From contig QOZQ01000004.1 of NCBI GenBank assembly GCA_003576695.1, positions 1 to 64,000 of the forward strand: a stretch of 64,000 bases of DNA, written 5' to 3'. Shown here piece by piece: positions 1 through 8,820 of this stretch. The notes beneath the pieces were generated by a model. The model had not been told where the DNA came from, searched no databases, and saw nothing but the letters and a program-made list of their open reading frames with translations. The stretch comes from Taklimakanibacter lacteus. GTDB lineage: Bacteria > Pseudomonadota > Alphaproteobacteria > Rhizobiales > Aestuariivirgaceae. The position numbers and the translations under genes were made by a program. Every line of letters begins with the position of its first letter. Position 1 is the stretch's first letter.

Positions 1-178
1 CAAGACCAATGGTGGTAATCTTCGTCATGGTGGATGGCTCCTCAGATGGATCTTACAACGGACCCATCTTGGCACATCAGATGCCGCTGGCGGGCGCCGT
101 CCACCACATCACCGAAATGTTTGTTCTCGGGGATATTTTCGAGAGTTCTTCGTTGGATTTGTCCTCAGCCTACTGATT

Positions 179-817
179 TTGATAGCAGGCGTGAATGTCG
201 TGCACGCGAAGGAATTCGACCAGAAAGCTCTCGACATCTATCTGAGGGCGGCCTTTGCACAGACACAACAACTCGTGAAATTTGCTCGCCCTCCCAGGAT
301 ATCAATATACTGCGGGAGTGACGATTGTGGCTTGGCCGCTCAAGAGCTTAGCGACATTTTAATGGCAAGAATCGTTGACAGTGTATCGGCAGGCAGTGAT
401 GCAGAAATAGAAGTTCTGCTGCTTTCAAATGCGGACGAACAAAAGCAGCCGCGTCAGTACTTTGCAAAAGAAGGCGAAAAGCTTAGCACGGTAGCTCATC
501 CAGATTGTTACCTCTTGCAATCGAGACGCGGATTTGAGGTCGTCAAGGTAATAATAGGCGTCGCGGTCAATGCCGGTGTCAACGAAAACGTCTTATGTGT
601 TTTAAATGAAATTCTAAGGGGATCTGGCGTTACCATGCAAGGTAGCTATCCCGAGTACCTTAAATGGTATTTGAACTTAGATGCGGACAAACTTGCAATT
701 GCCCGCAATGGATTCTCGCTGCTTATCGCAATTCATTTTTTGGAAGTGACCAGTCCGGGACAGGACAAGGCAACTGTTGAGAAGGTCCTAAAGGACAAGC
801 TTAAGATCAATCACTGA
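179..817 (+). CDS. Unrecognised exported protein, AT-rich
   Basis: I do not recognise the family. The segment just before and after the TTG at 179 translates to a hydrophobic stretch ending in VNVVHA-KEF, which looks like a signal peptide with cleavage after the second Ala. The frame stays open without an ATG back to base 2, so the true start lies upstream at a non-ATG codon or before the window, and 179 is a minimum. The mature part is mixed alpha/beta in appearance with two Cys close together (CGSDDCG). Base composition is visibly AT-richer than every neighbour (many AAT, TTA and ATA codons), which suggests recent transfer. Coding is likely from the unbroken 212 codons in AT-rich sequence; function unknown. 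Confidence 0.6.
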   Translation: MIAGVNVVHAKEFDQKALDIYLRAAFAQTQQLVKFARPPRISIYCGSDDCGLAAQELSDILMARIVDSVSAGSDAEIEVLLLSNADEQKQPRQYFAKEGEKLSTVAHPDCYLLQSRRGFEVVKVIIGVAVNAGVNENVLCVLNEILRGSGVTMQGSYPEYLKWYLNLDADKLAIARNGFSLLIAIHFLEVTSPGQDKATVEKVLKDKLKINH

Positions 818-1114
818 GGGAGCAATCATCACGAGTTTCGGTGACAGTGCATTTAATTGGCAACGGCCGCTCCGTCGCGGTGCTGCTTGACCTTGCGGGC
901 CAAGGCGTGAGATTTGGGAAATATCACGATCGCACCCATGCGCCGGGAAGAATGAGCCGGCAGAAAACCATGGCTGGTTAAAATCCGGTTAATCCGCGAT
1001 CAGGGCGAGCCGCATATCCACAAGTTTAGCCAAAGCGTTGATATGGCCTGACGAAAGGTCGCTTTGCCGCTTCGGGCATGGCATCGTCCGGCAGGGAACT
1101 TTTGGGCGTGGAAA
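818..1114. other. Intergenic stretch, nothing recognised
   Basis: No convincing reading frame, RNA or palindrome was found here. It marks the change from the AT-rich gene on the left to the GC-rich chromosome on the right. Two TTAA-containing words near 978-992 (GGTTAAAATCC, GGTTAATCC) are the only visible pattern and may belong to a promoter. Confidence 0.4.
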
Positions 1115-1303
1115 ATGACGGACGAGGAAATCGGTCAGATTGCCGAGCGTTTTGTCCGTTCGGAATGGGAGCGTCTCGGGATCACCGGCCTGGACGGAAC
1201 GGGGGCCTCCTTCGTGGACGAAGTGCGCCGCGAGGCCGACCGCCTCAAGCGCTCCATCGCCATCCTCACCTCTCTCGGATTCGAGATCCGCCTCAGGCCT
1301 TAG
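1115..1303 (+). CDS. Small hypothetical protein (62 aa)
   Basis: A short acidic, probably helical protein (MTDEEIGQIAERFVRSEWE...). The ATG at 1115 is preferred over a non-ATG start at 1064 because the leader encoded between them looks like non-coding translation. No domain recognised. It lies about 100 bases before the metalloprotease gene on the same strand; nothing ties it to secretion. Confidence 0.45.
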   Translation: MTDEEIGQIAERFVRSEWERLGITGLDGTGASFVDEVRREADRLKRSIAILTSLGFEIRLRP

Positions 1304-1406
1304 GTCTTCCTACAATTTTATCCGTTACCTTAAGGCAACCGATAGCAGGTCCGGATAAGTCTTCACCTCCGGGCAAACGCCGTCCGGGCGAGGGAGAAGA
1401 TACCGA

Positions 1407-3503
1407 ATGCCTGCCACGAGCACGATCTCACCAACCGGCAATGCCTATGTCGACGGCGTGCTGTCCGGCGACAAATGGGCCGTCAGCAGCTTCACCTACA
1501 GTTTCCCGACGAGCGCCTCCTTCTATGGCTCGGGCTATGGTTCGGGCGAACCCTCCTCCAATTTCGAGGGGCTGAACGCCACGCAGCAGGAGGCGGTGCG
1601 CGACATCCTCGCCGGCTATTCGGCGGTCGCCAACATCACCTTCACGGAAATCACCGAAACCTCGAGCCAGCATGCCGATATAAGGCTCGCCATGTCGGAC
1701 AAGCCCGGCACCGCCTGGGCCTATTATCCCACCACGCTCGCCGAGGGCGGCGATGCCTGGTTCAACAATTCGAAGGGCTATTACGACAATCCGGTCCTCG
1801 GCAACTATGCCTATGCCTCGTTCATGCACGAGCTCGGTCATGGCATGGGCTTGAAGCATCCGCACACGGTTGACGGCTCGTTCGGCGCGATGCCGCTCGA
1901 TCGCGATTCACTCGAATATTCGGTGATGAGCTATCGCTCCTATATCGGCCAGTCGACCAGCGGCGGCTATACCAATGCCTATGGCAGCTATCCGCAGTCG
2001 CTGATGATGTACGACATCGCCGGCCTGCAGAAGATGTATGGCGCCAATTTCAGTACGAACAGCGGCAACACGACCTATACATGGAGCACCACGACCGGCG
2101 AGATGTTCATCAATGGCGTCGGCCAGGGCACGCCGGCCGCCAACAAGATCTTCCTCACCATCTGGGACGGCGGCGGCAACGACACTTATGACTTCTCGAA
2201 TTACAGCACGGGCGTCACCGTCGATCTGCGGCCCGGAAACTGGTCGACCGCGTCCAGCGCGCAGCTGGCGGTGCTCCACTATGACGGCTCGAAGGTCGCC
2301 GCCGGCAATATCGCCAACGCATTGCTCTATAATGGCGACCTGCGCTCGCTGATCGAGAACGCCATCGGCACCTCGGCCGCCGACGTGCTCATCGGCAATG
2401 CCGCCAACAACATGCTCGATGGCGGCGCCGGCAATGACCGGCTCACCGGCGATGCCGGCAACGACACGCTGCAGGGCGGCGAGGGCAGCGACACGGCCGT
2501 GTTCAGCGGCCTGCGCTCGCAGTATCAGGTGACACAGCTTTCCGACGGCTCGCTCAGCGTGGTCGACCTGCGCAGCGGCGGGCCCGACGGCTCGGACATC
2601 GTCTGGAACGTCGAGCAGTTCCAGTTCAGCGACAAGACCTATACGCTGGCGGAAGTGCTGGCCGACCCGCCGCCGCCACCGCCCGAGCCACCGCCGCCCA
2701 GCGGCCTTACGCTGACCGGCACCTCCGCCAACAACACGCTGAAGGGCTCCGCACTCGATGACATCATCTCCGGCCTCGGTGGCGCCGATGTGCTCTATGG
2801 CTATGCCGGAGCCGACACGCTCGACGGCGGCACCGGCAACGACAAGCTCTATGGCGGCGACGGCAACGACCTGCTGATCGGCGGCGCCGGCCGCGATACG
2901 CTCAGCGGCGGGGCCGGAATCGACACGGCCTCCTACGCCAATGCGACGGCCGGGGTGGTCGCCAGCATGACGACCACCTCAGGCAGCAAGGGCGATGCCT
3001 ATCGCGACACCTTCTCCAGCGTCGAGAACATCATCGGCAGCGACTTCGCCGACACGCTCAGCGGCAACAGCTATGCCAACACGCTGACGGGCGGCCTGGG
3101 CAACGACAAGCTGAACGGGGCGGGCGGCAACGACACGCTGATCGGCGGCGCGGGCGCCGACACCCTCAATGGCGGCTCCGGCACGGACACCGCGGTGTTC
3201 TCGGGCGCCTCGACCGACTACAGCTGGGTGAAGAATTCCGACGGCTCGTGGACGGTGACGGATCTGCGTGCCGAGTCTCCCGATGGAACGGACAGGCTCG
3301 TCAGCATCGAGCTGGCCCAGTTCAGCAATGGCCAGTTCACCTCCAGCGTGGCGGCCACGCAAACCGCGACCGCCACGGCCCATGGCGAGGGGTTCGACCT
3401 GGATCAGCTGCCGCTGCCGGTCGATACCGATCACCGCTGGGACTGGCAGAGCTTCCATGACAACTGGCTGGCCAGTTTGGACCGAGGGTTCCTGCTCGGC
3501 TAG
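1407..3503 (+). CDS. Serralysin-like (M10) RTX metalloprotease, type I secreted
   Basis: A 698-residue secreted zinc protease. The zinc site HELGHGMGLKH (H141, E142, H145, H151) fits HExxHxxGxxH, followed by the Met-turn SVMSY (M174), as in serralysins. After the catalytic domain come glycine/aspartate nonapeptide repeats (GGAGND, GGEGSD) from about residue 338, a proline-rich linker near 421-433, and two further RTX blocks to about residue 590. These bind calcium outside the cell and fold the protein after export. There is no N-terminal signal peptide, as expected for a type I substrate. The unit around TDTAVFSG...DLR...DGTD occurs twice (about residues 366-415 and 598-650), an internal duplication. 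An RBS (GGGAGAAG) precedes the ATG. The exporter genes follow on the same strand. Confidence 0.93.
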   Translation: MPATSTISPTGNAYVDGVLSGDKWAVSSFTYSFPTSASFYGSGYGSGEPSSNFEGLNATQQEAVRDILAGYSAVANITFTEITETSSQHADIRLAMSDKPGTAWAYYPTTLAEGGDAWFNNSKGYYDNPVLGNYAYASFMHELGHGMGLKHPHTVDGSFGAMPLDRDSLEYSVMSYRSYIGQSTSGGYTNAYGSYPQSLMMYDIAGLQKMYGANFSTNSGNTTYTWSTTTGEMFINGVGQGTPAANKIFLTIWDGGGNDTYDFSNYSTGVTVDLRPGNWSTASSAQLAVLHYDGSKVAAGNIANALLYNGDLRSLIENAIGTSAADVLIGNAANNMLDGGAGNDRLTGDAGNDTLQGGEGSDTAVFSGLRSQYQVTQLSDGSLSVVDLRSGGPDGSDIVWNVEQFQFSDKTYTLAEVLADPPPPPPEPPPPSGLTLTGTSANNTLKGSALDDIISGLGGADVLYGYAGADTLDGGTGNDKLYGGDGNDLLIGGAGRDTLSGGAGIDTASYANATAGVVASMTTTSGSKGDAYRDTFSSVENIIGSDFADTLSGNSYANTLTGGLGNDKLNGAGGNDTLIGGAGADTLNGGSGTDTAVFSGASTDYSWVKNSDGSWTVTDLRAESPDGTDRLVSIELAQFSNGQFTSSVAATQTATATAHGEGFDLDQLPLPVDTDHRWDWQSFHDNWLASLDRGFLLG

Positions 3504-3532
3504 ATGGTCATGAGTTCAGTTCGTGCCATCCA

Positions 3533-3645
3533 CCCTCACCCTGAGGTGGCCGCGGAGCGGCCCTCGAAGGGTCTTGTGCAGCAGGCTCGGCTCTATCCTG
3601 AGGGATGCTTCGAGGCTCGCTTCGCTCGCACCTCAGCATGAGGGT
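3533..3645. repeat. REP-like inverted repeat pair
   Basis: Two related 41-base units face each other. Unit one (about 3533-3573) reads CCTCACCCTGAGGTG, then a small GGCCGC..GCGGCC hairpin, then CTCGAAGGGTC. Unit two (about 3605-3645) is the reverse complement of the same pattern with several differences, many in the hairpin stem. The outer parts (CTTCGAGG, ACCTCAG, TGAGGG) are conserved. This is the look of dispersed extragenic palindromes in alphaproteobacterial genomes. It sits between protease and exporter genes. Confidence 0.75.
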
Positions 3646-3665
3646 ATTTGAAGAAGGCGATTTCG

Positions 3666-3887
3666 ATGGTTGACTGGATTTCGATCGAGCAGTGGGCGCA
3701 ATGCGAAAGCATGGCGCGGTCCGGAATCGTCTTCGAGATCCGCAACGCCCATGGGCAGACCATGATGACGGCCTGCGTGCCTGAAGTGCCCAGGGCGCCC
3801 TTCGACTGGACGGGACCGCCCATCGAGTTTCGCCCGGTGGCGCAGCCTCCCGCCAGGCACTCAGAGCCGCTTCCGAGCCCTTCGTGA
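3666..3887 (+). CDS. Small hypothetical protein (73 aa)
   Basis: Begins MVDWISIEQWAQCESM and carries a central segment (GIVFEIRNAHGQTMMTACV) with the composition of a real beta-rich small domain. A proline-rich tail follows. The ATG at 3666 is preferred to a TTG 18 bases upstream. Family unknown to me. It lies between the REP-like repeat and the exporter ATPase gene on the same strand, so it may be cotranscribed or independent. Confidence 0.45.
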   Translation: MVDWISIEQWAQCESMARSGIVFEIRNAHGQTMMTACVPEVPRAPFDWTGPPIEFRPVAQPPARHSEPLPSPS

Positions 3888-4022
3888 CCCGATGGCCGGG
3901 ATGCTCAGGGCGGCGCCGGGGGGCGGCACGGGACTGTTAACGGATCATGTATCGTTGCGGCCTATAATCGCCGGCCGATTGCGATCCCGGCGACCATCGA
4001 CGGCACAAAGTCTGATACATCC

Positions 4023-5744
4023 ATGCCCCCATTGACGGCCCATCCCGCTTCCGAGCTGCGCCAGGCCCTTGCGCACTTCAAGGGCACGTTCCTGTGGGTC
4101 GCGTTCTTCAGCGGCATCATCAATGTCCTGATGCTGACCGGTGCCATCTTCATGCTCGAGGTCTATGACCGCGTCCTGCCGAGCGGCAGCGTGCCGACCC
4201 TGGTGGCGCTCGCCATTCTCGCCGCCTTGCTGTTCGGCGCCCAGGCGCTGCTCGATGTCATCCGCTCCCGCATCCTGGTGCGTGTCGGCAATTCCTTCAA
4301 CCGCTCGCTCGGCACGCGCCTGTTCGATGCCGTGCTGCATCTTCCCCTTGCCCAGCGCAGAAGCGCCGACGGGCCGTCGGCGCTGCGCGATCTCGACCAG
4401 ATGCGGTCCTTCATCTCGGGCGGCGGGCTTCTGGCGCTGTTCGACCTGCCCTGGATACCGGCCTATCTGGCCTTCTGCTTCGCCCTGCATTTCTGGATCG
4501 GCATCACCGTCACCATCGGGGCCCTCATCCTGCTTTCCCTCACCCTCACCACCGAATTCCTGACCCGCAAGCCCGCGGCGGAAGCGAGCCTCAGCGCCAA
4601 CCAGCGCGACGGCTGGACGCAGGCCTGCACGCGCAATGCGGAGGCCGCCACGGCCATGGCGATGAAGGGGCGGCTCATGGCGAAGTGGGAGAAATTCAAT
4701 GCGCGCTTCCTCGCCGCCCAGGAACGGGCGCATGACATTAGCGGCGGACTGGGCGCCGTGTCGAAGGCGCTGCGCATGGTGCTGCAATCGGCCGTGCTCG
4801 CGGTCGGCGCCTATCTCGTCATCCATGGCGAGGCGACGGCCGGCATCATCATCGCGGGCTCGATCCTGAGCGCCCGGGCGCTGGCGCCGGTGGAGCAAGC
4901 GATCGCGAACTGGCGCGGCTTCCAGGCGGCGCGCCAGGGGGCAAGACGCCTCAACCGGGTAATCGACGACCTGCCGACGCAATCCCTGCAGCTGTCCCTG
5001 CCGAGACCCAAGTCAAGCCTTTCCGTCGAGAATGCCGGCATCTCGCCGCCAGGCGCATCGATGCTTGCGATCAGCGATGCCAGCTTCAGCGTTGAGGCCG
5101 GCACGGCGCTCGGCATCATCGGGCCGAGCGCTTCCGGCAAGTCATCCCTGGCGCGGGCACTGGTCGGCGTCTGGCCCGTGGGACAGGGCAAAATCTGCCT
5201 CGATGGGGCGGCTCTCAAGCTCTGGCCGCAGAAGACGCTGGGCGACAGCATCGGCTACCTGCCGCAGGAGGTGCAGCTCTTCGACGGCTCGATCTCGGAG
5301 AATATCGCGCGCTTCGCGCCCGAGGCCATGCCTGAGGACATCATCGCCGCGGCGCAGGCGGCGGGCGTGCATGAGATGATATTGCGGTTTCCGTCCGGCT
5401 ATGAGACGCGCATCGGTGAGGGCGGCGCCTTGCTGTCGGCCGGCCAGAGGCAGCGCATCGCCCTGGCGCGCGCCCTCTATCAGGACCCCTTCCTCGTCGT
5501 CCTCGACGAACCGAATTCGAATCTCGATTCGGAGGGAGAGGAAGCGCTCACCCGCGCCATCCTCGGTGTGCGCGAGCGGTCGGGCGTCGTCATCGTCATC
5601 GCGCACCGGCCCAATGTGCTCGCGGCGGTCGACATGCTGCTGGTGCTGGCGGAGGGCCGGGTCCAGGCCTTCGGCAGCAAGGCCGATGTGCTGCAGCGGG
5701 TTCGCCGGCCCCCGGCCGTCGCGGTGGTGGGAGGCAGGTCGTGA
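4023..5744 (+). CDS. Type I secretion ABC permease/ATPase (PrtD/AprD type)
   Basis: A 573-residue fused membrane and ATPase subunit that energises export of RTX proteins across the inner membrane. The N-terminal half has hydrophobic helices (for example FFSGIINVLMLTGAIFML and VALAILAALLFG). The C-terminal half has Walker A GPSASGKSS (about residue 365), signature LSAGQRQRIALARAL (about 472) and Walker B LVVLDEPNSNLD (about 492). Length and layout match the PrtD/AprD/HasD group, which lacks a peptidase domain. It overlaps the next gene by four bases, so the two are translationally coupled. The expected outer-membrane TolC partner is not in the window. Confidence 0.92.
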   Translation: MPPLTAHPASELRQALAHFKGTFLWVAFFSGIINVLMLTGAIFMLEVYDRVLPSGSVPTLVALAILAALLFGAQALLDVIRSRILVRVGNSFNRSLGTRLFDAVLHLPLAQRRSADGPSALRDLDQMRSFISGGGLLALFDLPWIPAYLAFCFALHFWIGITVTIGALILLSLTLTTEFLTRKPAAEASLSANQRDGWTQACTRNAEAATAMAMKGRLMAKWEKFNARFLAAQERAHDISGGLGAVSKALRMVLQSAVLAVGAYLVIHGEATAGIIIAGSILSARALAPVEQAIANWRGFQAARQGARRLNRVIDDLPTQSLQLSLPRPKSSLSVENAGISPPGASMLAISDASFSVEAGTALGIIGPSASGKSSLARALVGVWPVGQGKICLDGAALKLWPQKTLGDSIGYLPQEVQLFDGSISENIARFAPEAMPEDIIAAAQAAGVHEMILRFPSGYETRIGEGGALLSAGQRQRIALARALYQDPFLVVLDEPNSNLDSEGEEALTRAILGVRERSGVVIVIAHRPNVLAAVDMLLVLAEGRVQAFGSKADVLQRVRRPPAVAVVGGRS

Positions 5745-7045
5745 CCGTCGCGGGTGAAGGGGAGAAGTCGATCGGACGCCACGTAAAGCTCGGCCTCGCG
5801 GTCGTGGTCCTGCTTCTCGGCGGCATGACGAGCTGGGCCGTGGCGACCAAGCTGGCGGGCGCCGTCATTGCGCCCGGAATCCTCGTCGTCGAAAACAATG
5901 TGAAGAAGGTGCAGCACCCGACCGGTGGGGTGGTGAAGGAGCTCAGGGTCAAGGATGGCGACAAGGTCGCGGCGGGCGATCTCCTGATCCTGCTCGACGG
6001 CACGCAGGCCAGCGCCAGTCTCGCCATCATCCTGGGCGGCCTCGATGAGCTGGCGGCGCGGAAGGCGCGGCTCGAGGCGGAGAGCGAAGGAACCGATGAG
6101 GTCGCCTTCCCGGCGGAGCTTGCTGCGCGGGCAGGCGAGGCCGGTCTCAAGAAGATCCTCTCCGGCGAGCAGACCCTGTTCGCGCTCAGGAAGACCGAGA
6201 GGGCGGGCCAGAAGCGGCTCTTGCGCGAGCGGATCGCGCAACTGGGGCAGGAGGTCGACGGCTTCACCGGACAGGCGCAGGCCAAGAAACGTGAGATCGT
6301 GCTCGTCGCCAAGGAGCTCGAGGGCACGCGGCAACTCTACCAGCAGGGCCTGATGACGCTGGCGCGCCTGACCGATCTCGAACGCAGCGCCGCGCGGCTC
6401 GATGGCGAAAAGGCGCAGCTCGTCGCCAGCATCGCCCAGGCCAGGGGCAGGATCGCCGAGATGGAGCTCGAGATCATCCAGATCGATCAGAAGCTGCGCT
6501 CGGAAGTCGGCGAGCAACTCGCCGATCTCAGGACCAAGCTCGCCGAGCTCGAGGAACGCCGGACCGCGGCGCGCGACCAGCTGGACAGGCTCACCATCAC
6601 GGCGCCGCAATCGGGCACCGTGCATGAGCTTGCCGTGCATACGATCGGCGGCGTCGTGCGGGCGGCCGAATCGCTGATGCTGATCATTCCGTCCGCGACC
6701 GCACTGGCCGTCGATGCGCGCATCATGCCGGCCGAAGTCGATCGGGTTCATCCCGGACAGAAAGTGGCCTTGCGCTTTTCGACCTTCAACCAGCAGATGA
6801 CGCCCGAGATCGACGGCATACTGATGCGCGTCTCGGCCGATGTCACGCAAGACGAGCGGACCGGGCACAGCTTCTATACGGCCCGGATCGACATCCCGGC
6901 CGACCAGCTCGACAGGCTGGGCATGGTCAAGCTGCTGCCCGGCATGCCGGTCGAAACCTTCATCGCGACGGAAGAGCGCACCGTGCTCTCCTATCTGCTG
7001 AAGCCGCTGTCGGACCAGGTGATGCACACTTTCCGCCAGGAATAA
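5741..7045 (+). CDS. HlyD-family type I secretion membrane-fusion protein
   Basis: A 434-residue periplasmic adaptor linking the ABC exporter to a TolC-type channel. One N-terminal membrane helix (LGLAVVVLLLGGMTSWAV) is followed by a lipoyl/barrel half (GILVVENNVKKVQHPTGGVVKELRVK, split here by family logic), a long heptad coiled coil at about residues 100-275 rich in Glu/Arg/Leu, and a C-terminal beta-barrel (DRLTITAPQSGTVHELAVH and ADVTQDERTG). It starts at the GTG within the GTGA overlap with the exporter gene. It probably serves the upstream RTX protease. Confidence 0.92.
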   Translation: MTVAGEGEKSIGRHVKLGLAVVVLLLGGMTSWAVATKLAGAVIAPGILVVENNVKKVQHPTGGVVKELRVKDGDKVAAGDLLILLDGTQASASLAIILGGLDELAARKARLEAESEGTDEVAFPAELAARAGEAGLKKILSGEQTLFALRKTERAGQKRLLRERIAQLGQEVDGFTGQAQAKKREIVLVAKELEGTRQLYQQGLMTLARLTDLERSAARLDGEKAQLVASIAQARGRIAEMELEIIQIDQKLRSEVGEQLADLRTKLAELEERRTAARDQLDRLTITAPQSGTVHELAVHTIGGVVRAAESLMLIIPSATALAVDARIMPAEVDRVHPGQKVALRFSTFNQQMTPEIDGILMRVSADVTQDERTGHSFYTARIDIPADQLDRLGMVKLLPGMPVETFIATEERTVLSYLLKPLSDQVMHTFRQE

Positions 7046-7057
7046 AGCAGGGCATTC

Positions 7058-7705
7058 TCAGCTCGTCAAAGCCTTGGCCATCGCTTCCAGGATGGTGACC
7101 GCCGAAGCGGCGCCGGGGTCGATATGGCCAAGCGCGCGCTCGCCCAGGCGTGACGACCGGCCTTTGCCGGCGATCATGGACTTCGTCGCTTCCGCGCCAT
7201 CGCGCGCGGCAGACAAGGCTGCGGACAGGATCGCGGTGGCGTCCTTGCCGGCCGCTTTCGCTTCGGCGGCTGCCGCGGCGGCCGGCGCCCAGGCATCGAC
7301 CATGGTCTTTTCACCTATTTCCGCCTTGCCGCGGTCCTGGATTCCCCTGGCCATGGCTTCGATCATGCCGGCAATATCGGCGGCCGCGAGCGTCGATTTC
7401 TCCTTCATGGCGGCGCCGGCGCGCATCATCGCGGTCGCGTAAAGGGGACCGCTGGAGGCGCCGACCGCATTCAGGAAGGATTTCGCGGCGGTGTTGAAGA
7501 TCTGCGTGGGTGATGTCGCCGCCACATCGAGAGAGGCGAGCGCGTCGCGCGCCGCCGCGAAGCCCAGCGCCATGGCTATGCCGTGGTCGGCATCGCCGAT
7601 CACGCCATCAAGCGCGCAGAGCCGCTCCTTGTCGGCCTCGAGCGCCTCGGCGATGCCATTGAACATCTTCACCAAAGCGGAACTGTCGATCGGCATGTCC
7701 GTCAT
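7058..7705 (-). CDS. dhaL: Dihydroxyacetone kinase ADP/ATP-binding subunit DhaL
   Basis: A 215-residue all-helical nucleotide-binding subunit that phosphorylates dihydroxyacetone (or a related short ketose) held on DhaK. The Mg-nucleotide motif DGVIGDADHGIAM, characteristic of DhaL, lies near residue 40, and the glycine-rich SSGPLYATAMMRAG segment follows. The ATG at 7705 overlaps the dhaK stop codon (ATGA), so DhaL is translated right after DhaK. No DhaM phosphotransfer protein and no glycerol genes are nearby, so whether phosphate comes from ATP or a PTS cannot be told here. Confidence 0.88.
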   Translation of the reverse strand: MTDMPIDSSALVKMFNGIAEALEADKERLCALDGVIGDADHGIAMALGFAAARDALASLDVAATSPTQIFNTAAKSFLNAVGASSGPLYATAMMRAGAAMKEKSTLAAADIAGMIEAMARGIQDRGKAEIGEKTMVDAWAPAAAAAAEAKAAGKDATAILSAALSAARDGAEATKSMIAGKGRSSRLGERALGHIDPGAASAVTILEAMAKALTS

Positions 7706-8706
7706 CCCCGGAACATCGCGCAATCGCAAGGGTGATCCAGCATCGTCTGCAATTCACCATCGAGGTGATGCAGCGTGAGCGAGGCCCCTGCCATTTCGAG
7801 CGACGTGCAGTAATTGCCGACCCAGGTGGCATGGATGGCCACACCCAGATCGGACAGGCGCTGCGCCAGCCTGCGGTTCATGATGTAGAGCTCCATCAGC
7901 GGCGTCGCGCCCAGCGAATTGACCAGCACGGCGACCTTGTCGCCGCGCGACAGGCTCATCTCGGCGAGCATCCGGTTGAGCATGGCATCGGTGACCTGAT
8001 CGGCGCTCTGGAGCGGTCCGCGCGCGACGCCGGGCTCGCCATGAATGCCCATGCCGATCTCCATCTCGTCGGGCCCGATGTCGAAATTGGGCTTCCGCGT
8101 CTGCGGCAGCGAGCAGGGGGCGAGCGCCACGCCCATCGTGAAAGTGTGGTCATTGGCCTTGCGCGCGATGCGCTCGCATTCGTCGAAGGAGAGCATGCGG
8201 TCGCAAGCGGCACCCGCCGCCTTGAAGATGAAGAAATTGCCGGCGACGCCGCGGCGCTTGGCGCGTTCATGGCGCGGGGCGGAGGCGACGTCATCTGTCG
8301 ACAGCACAGTGCGGACCTCGATATCCTCCATCTGCGCGAGCTCGGCCGCCATGTCGAAATTCATGACATCGCCGGCATAATTTCCGTACATGAAGAGAAC
8401 GCCCGCGCCGCCATTCACCGCCTTGGCGCATTCGAGGATCGGGTCGGGCGGCGGCGAGGCGAAGACATTGCCGACGGCCGCGGCATCGGCGAGGCCCTTG
8501 CCGACGAAGCCCAGGAAGGTCGGCTCGTGGCCGGATCCGCCGCCAATGACGAGGCCGACCTTGCCGGGACGCGGGCCCTCTTTCGCGACGATGGACCGGG
8601 GGCTGCCGGCGACGGCGCGCAAATGCCTCGGATGCGCGGCCAACATGCCGTCCAGCATCTCATCGACCGCTTTCGCCCCGTCATTGACGATCTTCTTGGT
8701 GCGCAA
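7702..8706 (-). CDS. dhaK: Dihydroxyacetone kinase substrate-binding subunit DhaK
   Basis: A 334-residue subunit that binds its ketose substrate covalently through a histidine. The phosphate-loop-like motif GGGSGHEP is at residues 55-62, MYGNYAGDVMNFD at 106-118, and the substrate-binding histidine is H222 in GMGIHGEPG. Length is normal for the family. It is the first gene of a two-gene unit with dhaL. Relatives in Hyphomicrobiales can act on other triose or tetrose ketoses, so the substrate is inferred. Confidence 0.9.
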   Translation of the reverse strand: MRTKKIVNDGAKAVDEMLDGMLAAHPRHLRAVAGSPRSIVAKEGPRPGKVGLVIGGGSGHEPTFLGFVGKGLADAAAVGNVFASPPPDPILECAKAVNGGAGVLFMYGNYAGDVMNFDMAAELAQMEDIEVRTVLSTDDVASAPRHERAKRRGVAGNFFIFKAAGAACDRMLSFDECERIARKANDHTFTMGVALAPCSLPQTRKPNFDIGPDEMEIGMGIHGEPGVARGPLQSADQVTDAMLNRMLAEMSLSRGDKVAVLVNSLGATPLMELYIMNRRLAQRLSDLGVAIHATWVGNYCTSLEMAGASLTLHHLDGELQTMLDHPCDCAMFRG

Positions 8707-8820
8707 GGCAAATCCTCCCTTTGTGAGGGCGGAACACTAGCAAGGCACCGGAAGTCCGCAAGATGCATATTCATTCAAGGACGATGGACAAAGTCGGGCC
8801 AAAGCACGAAGCTGCGGCCC

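Noticed and set aside
2400-3200. Short tandem DNA repeats that could be taken for a CRISPR or minisatellite
   Set aside because: They are the coding sequence of RTX nonapeptide repeats (GGxGxD) in the metalloprotease.
7732-8820. Upstream extension of the metallophosphoesterase frame
   Set aside because: The frame is open through the antisense of dhaK, but the family starts at the ATG at 8821.
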